In this document: piece after piece, positions 31,362-39,966 of the stretch
How positions within the stretch are numbered: position 1 is the first letter of the stretch
Layout: each line of letters opens with the position of its first letter
Origin: Mesorhizobium sp. M00.F.Ca.ET.216.01.1.1
GTDB taxonomy: Bacteria; Pseudomonadota; Alphaproteobacteria; Rhizobiales; Rhizobiaceae
Assembly: GCF_004010325.2 (NCBI RefSeq)
Contig: NZ_SADR02000036.1
Location: forward strand, 1 to 52,592
Reading direction: 5' to 3'
Length of the DNA stretch: 52,592 nt
The notes under the pieces: generated by a model
The model's input: the letters and a program-made list of their open reading frames with translations, nothing else
The model's database searches: none
Told to the model about the DNA's origin: nothing
Position numbers and translations under genes: made by a program

Positions 31362-31943
31362 ATGGCAACGATCACCCCGCAGAAGAAGTCCACCGCGGCA
31401 CGCCACGGTTTCAAGACCGGCGAGTACATCGTCTATCCGGCGCACGGTGTCGGCCAGATCGTCTCGATCGACGAGCAGGAAGTTGCGGGCCACAAGCTGG
31501 AACTGTTCGTCATCGACTTCCAGAAGGACAAGATGCGCCTCAAGGTACCGGTCGCCAAGGCGACCTCCATCGGCATGCGCAAGCTGTCGGAGGAGGACTA
31601 CGTCGAGCGCGCGCTGAAGGTCGTTCAGGGCCGCGCCCGCGTCAAGCGCACCATGTGGTCGCGTCGCGCCCAGGAATATGATGCGAAGATCAATTCCGGC
31701 GACCTGATCTCGATCTCGGAAGTGGTGCGCGACCTCTATCGCGCCGACAACCAGCCGGAGCAGTCCTATTCCGAGCGCCAGCTCTATGAGGCAGCGCTCG
31801 ATCGCATGGCCCGCGAGATCGCGGCCGTCAACCGCATGTCGGAAACCGAAGCGGTGCGCCTCATCGAGGTGAACCTCAACAAGGGCCCGAAGCGCGGCGC
31901 CAAGGCCGACAACGAGGAAGCCGAGCAGGAAGAAGCTGCCTGA
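31362..31943 (+). CDS. carD: CarD-family transcriptional regulator
   Basis: This 193-residue protein has an N-terminal CarD/TRCF-type RNA-polymerase-interacting domain (FKTGEYIVYPAHGVGQIV, VIDFQKDKMRLKVPVAKA) and a helical C-terminal domain (roughly 75-175), then an acidic tail with runs of Glu. CarD proteins bind RNA polymerase and stabilise open promoter complexes, and in alphaproteobacteria they affect rRNA and stress genes. AAGGAG lies 11 bases before the ATG. A strong terminator follows. It is probably transcribed alone from the promoter near 31100. Confidence 0.95.
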   Translation: MATITPQKKSTAARHGFKTGEYIVYPAHGVGQIVSIDEQEVAGHKLELFVIDFQKDKMRLKVPVAKATSIGMRKLSEEDYVERALKVVQGRARVKRTMWSRRAQEYDAKINSGDLISISEVVRDLYRADNQPEQSYSERQLYEAALDRMAREIAAVNRMSETEAVRLIEVNLNKGPKRGAKADNEEAEQEEAA

Positions 31944-31966
31944 GCCTTTTCGCTTTCGAATTCAAG

Positions 31967-31993
31967 AAAACCCGGCCTCGCGCCGGGTTTTTT
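31967..31993 (+). terminator. Rho-independent terminator of carD
   Basis: AAAACCCGGC (31967-31976) and GCCGGGTTTTTT (31982-31993) form a strong GC stem with a five-base loop and a T-run. It is 23 bases after the carD stop codon. Confidence 0.9.
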
Positions 31994-32044
31994 GTTTGCT
32001 GGCGAAGCGCAATGTGAAGCGATCTCTCATCCGGACCTCCCTAT

Positions 32045-32815
32045 TTAGCCTTCGCCGCCTTCCTTCTCCGCCTCCTGCTTCAGCGTCGCAATGAACCGCT
32101 TGGTCCGCTGACGCTCCGGATTGCTGAACAGCACGGCTGCCGGGCCTTTCTCGACAACCGTGCCGGCGTCCAGGAACACCACTTCCCGAGCGATCTTGGA
32201 GGCGAGCCGCAGATCATGCGTCGCCATCACCATCGTCGTGCCTTCGCTGGCGAGCTGGCCGAGCACGTCGACCACTTCCTGTGCCAGTTCCGGATCGAGC
32301 GCCGAGGTCGGTTCGTCGCAAAGCAGCACTTTCGGCGATGGCGCCAACGCGCGTGCAATCGCCACGCGTTGCTGCTGGCCGCCCGACAGCGTCGCCGGCC
32401 AGGCATCGGCCTTGTGCACCATGCCGACCTTTTCGAGCAGAGCGAGCGCCCGCTCGCGCGCCCGGCCCGCTGGCCATTTCAGCACCGTCACCAGCCCCTC
32501 CATGACATTTTCGATCGCGGTGCGATGCGGAAACAGCTGGAAATTCTGGAACACCATGCCGGTCTGCAGCCGCAGGCGTTGGATGGCCTTGGTGGAAACC
32601 CTGGCGCCGGGGTGGAACTCGAGCGCATCGTCGCCGATGCGCACCGTACCCGAGGTCGGGATCTCAAGCAGGTTGATGCAGCGCAGAAGCGTGCTTTTCC
32701 CGCCACCCGAAGGCCCGACAAGGGCGGTGACGCTGCCTTCCTCGATGGTGACGGTCACGCTCTTCAGCACCAGGTTGTCGCCAAAGCGCTTCTCGATATT
32801 GATGAGGCCGATCAT
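32045..32815 (-). CDS. Amino-acid ABC transporter ATPase (probably cystine)
   Basis: This 256-residue ABC ATPase of the polar-amino-acid family has Walker A GPSGGGKST, the Q-loop, signature LSGGQQQRVAIARAL, and Walker B VLLCDEPTSALDPE. It overlaps the permease stop by four bases (ATGA), so translation is coupled. It is the third gene of the binding-protein, permease, ATPase operon. Cystine specificity is inferred from the binding protein, not from the ATPase. Confidence 0.92.
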   Translation of the reverse strand: MIGLINIEKRFGDNLVLKSVTVTIEEGSVTALVGPSGGGKSTLLRCINLLEIPTSGTVRIGDDALEFHPGARVSTKAIQRLRLQTGMVFQNFQLFPHRTAIENVMEGLVTVLKWPAGRARERALALLEKVGMVHKADAWPATLSGGQQQRVAIARALAPSPKVLLCDEPTSALDPELAQEVVDVLGQLASEGTTMVMATHDLRLASKIAREVVFLDAGTVVEKGPAAVLFSNPERQRTKRFIATLKQEAEKEGGEG

Positions 32816-33492
32816 GAGCGCGCCTCCAGGAAGCCGCCATAACGGTTGAGCCGCTTTTCCAGCCGCGCCTGCAGCGCCGACAGCACCGAGCTCATCACCA
32901 GATAGAGCGCCGCCGCCTCGACATAGAGGATCAGCGGCTCATAGGTGGTGGCGACGACGCGCTGCGCCGCCTGGAACATTTCCGGCACGGTGATGGCGGC
33001 TGCCAGCGAGGTATCCTTGACCAGGGAGATGAAGGTGTTGGACAGTGGCGGCACCGCGACGCGCCCTGCTTGTGGAAGAATCGTGCGCCGCATCGCCTGG
33101 GCCCAGGTCATGCCGATCGAGTAGGCCGCCTCCCACTGCCCCTTCGGCACCGAGCCGATAACCGCACGGATGATTTCGGACGTGTAGGCGCCGATGTTGA
33201 GCGTGAAGCCGATCAGCGCCGCGGGAAAGGCATTGAGCAGGATACCCACCGAGGGCAGGCCGTAGAAGATCAGGAAGAGTTGCACCAGAAGCGGCGTGCC
33301 GCGGAAGATCCAGACATAGAAGCGGACCACGGCGACCAATGGCTTCGGGCCGAACAGCCGGATGATCGCGGCGATCAGTCCGACGAAGAGGCCGAATGCA
33401 AACGACAGCAGCGTCAGCGGCACGGTGAAGATCAGCGCCGCCCGCAATAGCGTGGGCAGCGATTCCAGCATCAATTGCAGCCAATGCGGCAC
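32812..33492 (-). CDS. Amino-acid ABC transporter permease (probably cystine)
   Basis: This 226-residue inner-membrane protein of the His/Glu/Gln/Arg/opine family has about five transmembrane helices and the EAA loop (EAAYSIGMTWAQAMRRTILP) that contacts the ATPase. It starts 174 bases after the binding-protein gene ends, and that gap holds a large hairpin. It overlaps the ATPase start by four bases. Confidence 0.92.
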   Translation of the reverse strand: MPHWLQLMLESLPTLLRAALIFTVPLTLLSFAFGLFVGLIAAIIRLFGPKPLVAVVRFYVWIFRGTPLLVQLFLIFYGLPSVGILLNAFPAALIGFTLNIGAYTSEIIRAVIGSVPKGQWEAAYSIGMTWAQAMRRTILPQAGRVAVPPLSNTFISLVKDTSLAAAITVPEMFQAAQRVVATTYEPLILYVEAAALYLVMSSVLSALQARLEKRLNRYGGFLEARS

Positions 33493-33600
33493 GAAAAGCC
33501 CCTCTTTGCCTGATCGCCGTTCTAATGCATGTCGCCCAAAGTGCGCAGCGGTCCGGCCTGGTCGAAGCGCGAATACAAGGCTTCATATCACGCGAAAACC

Positions 33601-33653
33601 AGCGGGCCGTCAAAGACGGCTCGCCGCGATACAAAACCTGCGACCGGCCCGCT
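33601..33653 (-). promoter_or_regulatory. Intercistronic hairpin between binding protein and permease genes
   Basis: AGCGGGCCG (33601-33609) and CGGCCCGCT (33645-33653) form a perfect nine-base stem with a 35-base loop starting 14 bases past the binding-protein stop. Such hairpins commonly protect the upstream message so that more binding protein than permease is made. No T-run is present. Confidence 0.55.
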
Positions 33654-33666
33654 CGCGAAAATGCGT

Positions 33667-34440
33667 CTACTTCGAAACGTCCTGGCCGAAATAGGTGTCG
33701 GCGATCTTCTGGTAGGTGCCGTCGGCCTTGATGTCGGCAAACGCCTTGTTGATGGCGGCGACCAGTTCCGGATCGCCCTTGCGCACGATGACGCCGGAAT
33801 AGTCGGCGTTTTCTTCCTGCGCCGCGATCTTCACATTGGCGTCTGGCTTGTGCTTCTTGAAGTCGAGGAAGGACAGGCTGTCGTTGATAGTGGCGTCGGC
33901 GCGGCCGGTGAGAAGCAACTGGATCGACTGGTCGAAGCCGTCCGTGCCGACGAGCTCGGCCCCATTCGTTTCGGCGAGCTTGCCGAAATTCGAGGTCAGC
34001 GACTGCGCCGCCTTCTTGCCCTTGAGGTCGGCGAAGCTCTTGATGTCGGAGTTGTCGCCGCGCACAATCAGCGCCGCCTTGGAGGCGATATAGGGATCGG
34101 AGAAATCATACTTGGCTTTACGCGCCTCGGTGATGCCGACCTCGTTGATGACGGCGTCGTAGCGATTGGCGTCGAGGCCGGCGATCAGCCCGTCCCATTT
34201 GCCTTCGAGGAACTGGACCTTGACGCCGAGGCGCTTGGCGATCGCCTCTGCGATCTCGACGTCGAAGCCGACCAATGCGCCTGAGGCATCATGATAGGTG
34301 AAGGGCGCGTAGGTGCCCTCGGTGCCGACCTTGAAAACGCCAGCCTGCTTGATCTGGTCGAGGTTGGCGCCGGCGTGGCCGGCAGCAACAGCCAGAACCT
34401 GCAACGTTCCGGCGATGATGATCGATTTGAGCCATTTCAT
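33667..34440 (-). CDS. Periplasmic amino-acid-binding protein (cystine-type)
   Basis: The product is 257 residues with a signal peptide (KWLKSIIIAGTLQVLAVAAG, with cleavage near residue 25). The mature part is a type-3 solute-binding protein: VGTEGTYAPFTYHD, GFDVEIAEAIAKRLGVKV, KWDGLIAGLDANRYDAVINE and KYDFSDPYIASKAALIVRG. The pattern is close to the cystine-binding FliY/TcyJ proteins, so cystine or a related amino acid is the likely ligand. It is the first gene of the transporter operon. The ATG at 34440 is chosen because it gives a proper signal peptide. The ribosome-binding site is weak. Confidence 0.9.
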   Translation of the reverse strand: MKWLKSIIIAGTLQVLAVAAGHAGANLDQIKQAGVFKVGTEGTYAPFTYHDASGALVGFDVEIAEAIAKRLGVKVQFLEGKWDGLIAGLDANRYDAVINEVGITEARKAKYDFSDPYIASKAALIVRGDNSDIKSFADLKGKKAAQSLTSNFGKLAETNGAELVGTDGFDQSIQLLLTGRADATINDSLSFLDFKKHKPDANVKIAAQEENADYSGVIVRKGDPELVAAINKAFADIKADGTYQKIADTYFGQDVSK

Positions 34441-34763
34441 TTTTCTGTGATCCCGTCCTTGGCCGATGTCCGGCGCATTGTGAGAGCCGGAAACTGACAG
34501 ATGAAGGCCCGCAAAATAAGGAACCAGATTTTCAAAAATAAGCCGCTTCCGAAATCCAATACTCAAAAACCCACTGCCTCGACCCGACTGGTATCGTCGC
34601 CGTACTCTGTGGGACAACACGACCCGAGCGACACCAGCAACGGGAACATTCCCCGGCGTGGCACGTTTCTTGGCTGTTGTAGGGCACGGCGTCGCGATTT
34701 CAATCACCTCAGACGCCGTCGCGGCAGCCAGGCCGTCGGCAATGCCCGGAACAAGGAGCCGGC
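34441..34763. other. Gap between the cystine-type operon and rpoH
   Basis: These 323 bases between divergent genes contain no convincing gene. The segment from 34510 to 34580 is AT-rich compared with the flanks and probably carries the promoter of the transporter. AAGGAG lies seven bases before the rpoH ATG. No clear operator or repeat was found. Confidence 0.4.
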
Positions 34764-35627
34764 ATGATCGAAGACACTGCAGGACGGACCATGGTCCGCG
34801 CGGCGATGAAAGCTCCCTATCTCGAGCGTGACGAGGAGCACCTTTTGGCCCTGCGTTGGAAGGAAGACAACGACCAGCAGGCGCTGCACCGGATCACCGT
34901 TGCGCATATGCGGCTGGTTATTTCCATGGCCTCGAAATTCCGTCACTACGGCCTGCCCTTGGGTGACCTGATCCAGGAGGGCCATGTCGGCCTGCTGGAA
35001 GCGGCCGCGCGTTTCGAGCCCGAGCGCGAGGTGCGGTTTTCGACCTATGCGACATGGTGGATCCGCGCCTCGATGCAGGATTACATCTTGCGCAACTGGT
35101 CGATCGTGCGCGGCGGCACCAGTTCGGCGCAGAAGGCACTGTTCTTTAACCTGCGGCGCTTGCGTGCGCGGCTGGCGAACGGCTCCGAGCCGATCTCGAA
35201 CGCCTCCCTCTATCGCGAGGTTTCGGTGGCGCTCGGCGTCTCCGAGGCCGACGTGGCGATGATGGATTCCCGCCTTTCGGCCCCCGACAGCTCGCTCAAC
35301 ACGCCGCTTGCCGATGATACAGGTGCTACCGAGCGGATGGACTTCCTGATTTCGGAAGATCCCTTGCCGGACGAAGTCGTCGGCGATACCATCGACATCG
35401 AACGCCGCTCGCTGTGGCTGAAGCAGGCACTCAATGCGCTCAATGCCCGCGAGCTCAGGATCATCGAGGAACGCCGGCTGAGCGACGAGGGCACGACACT
35501 CGAGGCGCTCGGCGAGGCGCTCGGCATTTCCAAGGAGCGTGTCCGCCAGATCGAGGCACGCGCCATGGAAAAGCTCAAGGTGGCCCTGGTGGAGCAGAAC
35601 CCCGAGTTCCTGGCGACAGCCGCCTGA
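34764..35627 (+). CDS. rpoH: RNA polymerase heat-shock sigma factor (RpoH-type)
   Basis: This 287-residue alternative sigma factor of group 3 has region 2 (LPLGDLIQEGHVGLLEAAAR, STYATWWIRASMQDYILRNW) and region 4 (LEALGEALGISKERVRQIEA, which is the DNA-binding helix-turn-helix). The QKALFFNLRRLRAR segment is the RpoH box. The sequence lies closer to the second RpoH of rhizobia than to E. coli-type Sigma-32, as far as I can judge by eye. It controls stress genes. No regulator or anti-sigma factor is next to it. Confidence 0.92.
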   Translation: MIEDTAGRTMVRAAMKAPYLERDEEHLLALRWKEDNDQQALHRITVAHMRLVISMASKFRHYGLPLGDLIQEGHVGLLEAAARFEPEREVRFSTYATWWIRASMQDYILRNWSIVRGGTSSAQKALFFNLRRLRARLANGSEPISNASLYREVSVALGVSEADVAMMDSRLSAPDSSLNTPLADDTGATERMDFLISEDPLPDEVVGDTIDIERRSLWLKQALNALNARELRIIEERRLSDEGTTLEALGEALGISKERVRQIEARAMEKLKVALVEQNPEFLATAA

Positions 35628-35655
35628 ACCTATCTGTCCCTATTTGTCCCTGTAA

Positions 35656-37125
35656 CTATCTGTCAGTGACGATCTTGACCTTGTCGCCGGCCGAAACGGC
35701 AGCACCCGGCGACAGTGCATTGAGCACGCGGAACAGGTCGAGCTTGCGGTCGACGCCGACCATCTGCGCGGCGAGCGAGCCCATGGTCTGTCCGGGCTGC
35801 ACCGTGACGACGCGAATGCGCAACGGCTTCAGCGCCGCCTTCTCCGCCGTGCTCAAGATGCGGAAGGAGCCGCTGACCGAGCGCGCCACGGCGTCCAGCG
35901 AGGTGCTGGCGGACGGCGCCGCGGTCAACAGCCGATAGACTTGGCCACCGGCGCGGATCACCGCGATGTCGAACTGCCAGCCTTCGGCACCAGCATGCGC
36001 GGTCACCGCCTCGTTGCCGTTTATCGTCTCCTGACGCACGCTGCTGTCGTCGAGGCCGGCCACCCAGCCGCTGCGGATATAGTCGGTCAGCGAACGGTTC
36101 TCGTCGATCGAGACGCCGTCGAAGCGGATCGCCATGTCGCCGGGTCCGGTAGCGGTCACCGCGGCGGCCGAATTGTCGATGATGAAACCGTCGGGCACCG
36201 AGAACGACACGCCAAGACCCGGATGCAGGAAGGTTTGGCCCCGCACATAGCCTTCCTCAGGTGTGTCGCCATAAAGCAGGCCGTCGATGCCGGCGAGGAA
36301 GGAATCGCGGTCGCGCGTGCCGACGCCCGGTGCACCGAACTGGCGGGCATGGCGCTGCGCCAGATCGATGCGCTGCGGCGTGTTGGGGTGCGTGGCCAGG
36401 AAGTCGAGGCTGGCATCGGTGGCACCGCTGATCGAGCGGAAATCGGTATAGGCCGACATCGACTGCAGGAAGCGGCCGGCTGCATAGGGATCGTAACCCG
36501 CCTCGCCGATCGACTTGATGCCGATGGCGTCTGCCTCCAGCTCCTGGTTGCGCGAGAACTGGGCCAGCCTCAGCTTGCCGCGGATCAGCGCCGCCTTGGC
36601 GGTCGGACTGTCGCCGAGGACATCCGAGACGACCTTGGTGGCCAACCCCTCCTCGGCCTCCAGCTGCTGACGCTGCAGGCCGTGGTTTGCGGTGACATGG
36701 CCCATCTCGTGCGCGATGACGGCGGCGAGCTCGGCCGAATCGTTGGCCAGCGCCAGCAAACCGCGGGTGATGTACAGATAGCCGCCGGGCAGCGCAAAGG
36801 CGTTGACGTTGGGCGAATTGAGGATGGTAATGCGATAGGTCTGTGTGGGGTTGGCCGAAACCACGGTCAGGCTGCCGACGACCTTGGCGACCATACGCTC
36901 AAGCTTGGGATCGGAATATTCGCCGCCATAGGTAGCGAGGATGCGCGGGTGCTGCGCCTTCGCCATTGCGGCAAGTTTGCTGTTGGCGACGACATTGTCG
37001 ACCGTGATAGGCTTATCGGAGGGCTGGAAGCCGGATTCCTGCATATCCGGAGGCGTGAACATCTGGCAGCTTGCCAGCGCCACAGCAAAGCTGGCCAGCG
37101 CGAGAAAGCGCGCCAGAGGGAACAT
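35656..37125 (-). CDS. M48-family metalloprotease, lipoprotein with LysM-like end
   Basis: The product is 489 residues from the chosen start. The N-terminus is a lipoprotein signal (FLALASFAVALASC, with the lipidated Cys20). The peptidase domain has HEMGH (139-143, the zinc site) in AAVIAHEMGHVTANHG, with a typical Glu later in ELEADAIGIKSIGEAGYD. The C-terminal 50 residues (VVTVQPGQTMGSLAAQM) look like a LysM peptidoglycan-binding repeat. This combination resembles BepA/YfgC-like periplasmic quality-control proteases. A longer frame extends upstream but lacks the lipobox at the start. The Met codon at 37179 is an alternative. Confidence 0.88.
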   Translation of the reverse strand: MFPLARFLALASFAVALASCQMFTPPDMQESGFQPSDKPITVDNVVANSKLAAMAKAQHPRILATYGGEYSDPKLERMVAKVVGSLTVVSANPTQTYRITILNSPNVNAFALPGGYLYITRGLLALANDSAELAAVIAHEMGHVTANHGLQRQQLEAEEGLATKVVSDVLGDSPTAKAALIRGKLRLAQFSRNQELEADAIGIKSIGEAGYDPYAAGRFLQSMSAYTDFRSISGATDASLDFLATHPNTPQRIDLAQRHARQFGAPGVGTRDRDSFLAGIDGLLYGDTPEEGYVRGQTFLHPGLGVSFSVPDGFIIDNSAAAVTATGPGDMAIRFDGVSIDENRSLTDYIRSGWVAGLDDSSVRQETINGNEAVTAHAGAEGWQFDIAVIRAGGQVYRLLTAAPSASTSLDAVARSVSGSFRILSTAEKAALKPLRIRVVTVQPGQTMGSLAAQMVGVDRKLDLFRVLNALSPGAAVSAGDKVKIVTDR

Positions 37126-37288
37126 CCGCGATCTGTCCAAGCCGGTCGGCAGGTCGGCTTCCTTTCGGTATTCGCGCATGAAGGCCGCGCGGCGCTGTAG
37201 TGGCAAATCACGGCCAATGCCGGACCAGTACACTCCTCCAACCCTGGCAAGCAAGCGCCACATCGCCCGAGGCCGGTTTGGCCGTAAA

Positions 37289-38074
37289 TTATGTCCGCTT
37301 CCGGGCAATATCTCGTGATCCGGCGCCATCCGGATTTTCCCCGATATAGCGCCGAAAGATTTCTGGTCCAGCCCCTGCGAAGAAATCGGCGGCGATCCCT
37401 GTCGCGGCAACCGTACCATTATCCAGAAAAACCATGTTGTGGCCGATGCGGCGTGCATCTTCCGGCTGGTGCGTGACGAACAGTACCGTCATGCGTCGCT
37501 CCGCATGGACGCCGGCCACCAGGTCGAGCATGTCGTCGCGCAGCGCCGGTCCGAGCGAGGCGAACGGCTCGTCGAGCAGAAGCACCGGCCGGTCGCGCAC
37601 CAGCACCCGGGCAAGCGCCACGCGTTGCCGCTCGCCGCCGGAGAGTTCGCGCGGCAGGCGCCTCTCCTTGCCGGCAAGGCCGACGCGCTTCAGCGCCGCG
37701 GCAATTGCGCCGTGATCGGCATCGGTCAGTCTGAGCGAAGGCGAGCGGCCGAGCCCGACATTCCGTTCCACCGAGAGATGGGCAAAGAGATTGTTTTCCT
37801 GGAACACCATCGACACCGGCCGTGCCGAAGGCGGCTCGATGCTGACGTCGGCACCGCCGATCAGCACGCGGCCCGAACTTTGCGTCTCGAAACCGGCGAC
37901 AAGATTGAGCAGCGTCGATTTTCCCGAGCCGGATGGCCCCATGATCGCGGTGATCTTCGACACGGCAAACTCGACATCGAATAAAAACGGCGCTTCGCCA
38001 TAGCTGAACAAAACCTTTTCCAGCCGCACAGCCGCGCCTTTTTCCATCCCGCTGCCCTTGCTGGCCGGCGTCAT
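37289..38074 (-). CDS. thiQ: Thiamine ABC transporter ATPase
   Basis: The product is 261 residues. Walker A GPSGSGKST, signature LSGGERQRVALARVL and Walker B VLLLDEPFASLGP are all present, followed by FVTHQPEDARRIGHNMVFL. The ATG at 38074 overlaps the thiP stop (ATGA), so the genes are translationally coupled. It powers uptake of thiamine, thiamine phosphate or TPP through ThiP. The operon lies downstream of a TPP riboswitch. Confidence 0.93.
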   Translation of the reverse strand: MTPASKGSGMEKGAAVRLEKVLFSYGEAPFLFDVEFAVSKITAIMGPSGSGKSTLLNLVAGFETQSSGRVLIGGADVSIEPPSARPVSMVFQENNLFAHLSVERNVGLGRSPSLRLTDADHGAIAAALKRVGLAGKERRLPRELSGGERQRVALARVLVRDRPVLLLDEPFASLGPALRDDMLDLVAGVHAERRMTVLFVTHQPEDARRIGHNMVFLDNGTVAATGIAADFFAGAGPEIFRRYIGENPDGAGSRDIARKRT

Positions 38075-39705
38075 GATCTTTCTCCCCGTCCCAGCCAGTC
38101 TGCGGCCAGCACCAGCGCCAGACAGACGACGCCGAGCAGCAGGGCCAGGCCGGCGGCGTCGACAGTGCGGTAGCTGCTCATGCGCGCCAGCAGCAGGTAA
38201 GGCAATGTCTGCACGGAATCGCTGCCAAACAGCGCGATGACGCCGAGATCGCCGAGCGACAGTGCCATGGCAAAGGCGAAGGCGGTGGCGAGCGGCCGTC
38301 GCAGCGACGGCCAGTCGATCAACCACAGGCGGTTCAAGGCCGAAATGCCGAGCTGTGCGCAGAGCCGTTCGTGGCGTTCGCTTGCCGCGTCATAGGCGGG
38401 GCGCAGCGCACGAATGGCAAAGGGCATCGCCATCACCGCATTGACGGTGACGACCATGACCGGGGCGATGGCAAAGACATCGCTGATCGTGCGCAGGAGC
38501 AGGAACCAGCCGGCGCCGACGACGATCGGCGGCACGACGAGGACGAGACCGGCGCCGGTATCGGCGGCATGTTCGAGCAGCGTCCTGGGGTCCATGCTGC
38601 GGCTCAAGTTGCGGCGGCTCAAGGCCAGCGCCCGGCGCGCCATAACGAGCGACAGCGACAGCGCCACGGAAAGCAGTGCCGACAGCAAGGCGAGGACGGC
38701 ACTGGTCAGCGTCGCCTGCCGCACTGCACTCTCGCCCGCCAGACGGCCGAGATCGGCACCAAGGCCGGCTGCCAGCGTGGCTGCCATCGGCCCGGCGACG
38801 AACAGCAATGCCAGAACGATAAATGCGGCGTTCAGAACGCTCTCGGCCGTACCGGCCGAGAGATATCGGCGCGGCGCCACCGGCAGGTTGGCGTCGCCAA
38901 CAGTGTTGGCGCCGAGCCGCATCAATGCCAGCACCACGACGAAGGTCAGGCCGATCTGCAGCAGCGTCAGCGTCACCGCCCGCGCCGGATCGAAATCGAA
39001 ACGCAGCGCCTGATAGATGGCGACCTCCAGTGTCGTCGCACGCGGCCCGCCGCCCAGCGTCAGCACAATGGTAAAGGAGGTTATGCAAAGCATGAAGACA
39101 AGCCCGGCGACACCCGGCAGCGCCGCGCGCAGCGTCGGCCACTCGACCAGCCGAAATGCCGGCCTGGCGCCCATGCCGAGCTGGCTTGCCAGCCGCCACT
39201 GGTCGGCCGGTACCGTTCCCAGCGCCTCAAGGAACAACCGCGTTGCCAGCGGCAAGTTGAAGAAGACATGAGCGACGAGAATGCCGGACAGACCATAGAT
39301 GCCCGGCCAGCTTTGACCGCCTAGCGTGCCGAGCACACCAGCGAAATAGCCGACTCGGCCATAAAGGGCGAGAACGCCGAGCGCCGCGACGATGGCCGGC
39401 AGCGCCAGTGGCACGGCGAAGAGCTGCAGGATGAAGCCGCGCCCGAAGAAGCGCGGATGGCGCGACAGCGCACGCGCGACAAGCAGCGCCGGCACGACGG
39501 AAAGCAGGGTCGACAGCAAGGCCTGCCACAGCGTGAAGCGAGCAACACGGAAGAGATAGGAATCGAAGGCCGAAGCGGCACCGGACGGGTCACGCGTTCC
39601 TTCGAGGATGAGCCCGGCGAACGCACCGCCGATCAGCAACGCAATGGCGGCAAGCGCAACGATGCCGGCGGTGACGCGGGAGTCAGACGAGGGTGCGTGC
39701 TGCAC
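38071..39705 (-). CDS. thiP: Thiamine ABC transporter permease
   Basis: This 544-residue membrane protein has two homologous halves, each of about six transmembrane helices with an EAA-like loop (LFLEALGTVPADQWRLASQL in the first half, RHERLCAQLGISALNRLW in the second). The fused double-permease form is normal for ThiP. It follows the thiB gene after 261 bases, a gap filled by a fold-back repeat, and overlaps thiQ by four bases. Confidence 0.92.
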   Translation of the reverse strand: MQHAPSSDSRVTAGIVALAAIALLIGGAFAGLILEGTRDPSGAASAFDSYLFRVARFTLWQALLSTLLSVVPALLVARALSRHPRFFGRGFILQLFAVPLALPAIVAALGVLALYGRVGYFAGVLGTLGGQSWPGIYGLSGILVAHVFFNLPLATRLFLEALGTVPADQWRLASQLGMGARPAFRLVEWPTLRAALPGVAGLVFMLCITSFTIVLTLGGGPRATTLEVAIYQALRFDFDPARAVTLTLLQIGLTFVVVLALMRLGANTVGDANLPVAPRRYLSAGTAESVLNAAFIVLALLFVAGPMAATLAAGLGADLGRLAGESAVRQATLTSAVLALLSALLSVALSLSLVMARRALALSRRNLSRSMDPRTLLEHAADTGAGLVLVVPPIVVGAGWFLLLRTISDVFAIAPVMVVTVNAVMAMPFAIRALRPAYDAASERHERLCAQLGISALNRLWLIDWPSLRRPLATAFAFAMALSLGDLGVIALFGSDSVQTLPYLLLARMSSYRTVDAAGLALLLGVVCLALVLAADWLGRGERS

Positions 39706-39757
39706 TTTCGACCACCTGACTCGGGAGTGCCAAGCTTAACGAAGGTCGCGTTCCTTT

Positions 39758-39933
39758 GCGCCCCCTTCTGTCCTGCCCTCTTTGCCAAAACTTGGCATCT
39801 CCCCCACGAGGGGGGAGATTGGCAGCTTTGCCGATCGCGTCCTTCTTGCGAGGCTGGTGATTGGCGAAAGCCGAAGCGGCGCCCGATCTCCCCCCACGTG
39901 GGGGAGATGTCCGGCAGGACAGAGGGGGGCGCC
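39758..39933. repeat. Fold-back repeat between thiB and thiP
   Basis: The outer arms GCGCCCCCTTCTGTCCTGCC (39758-39777) and GGCAGGACAGAGGGGGG plus CGCC (39913-39933) pair with few mismatches. Perfect inner arms are CATCTCCCCCACG (39796-39808) and CGTGGGGGAGATG (39897-39909). The whole 176-base element folds into a long double hairpin, and each arm is also locally palindromic. It resembles a widespread rhizobial intergenic repeat and sits inside the thi operon, where it may affect distal gene expression. Confidence 0.8.
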
Positions 39934-39966
39934 ATAGAGCGATCATCTTCGATCAGGCGGCCAAAG

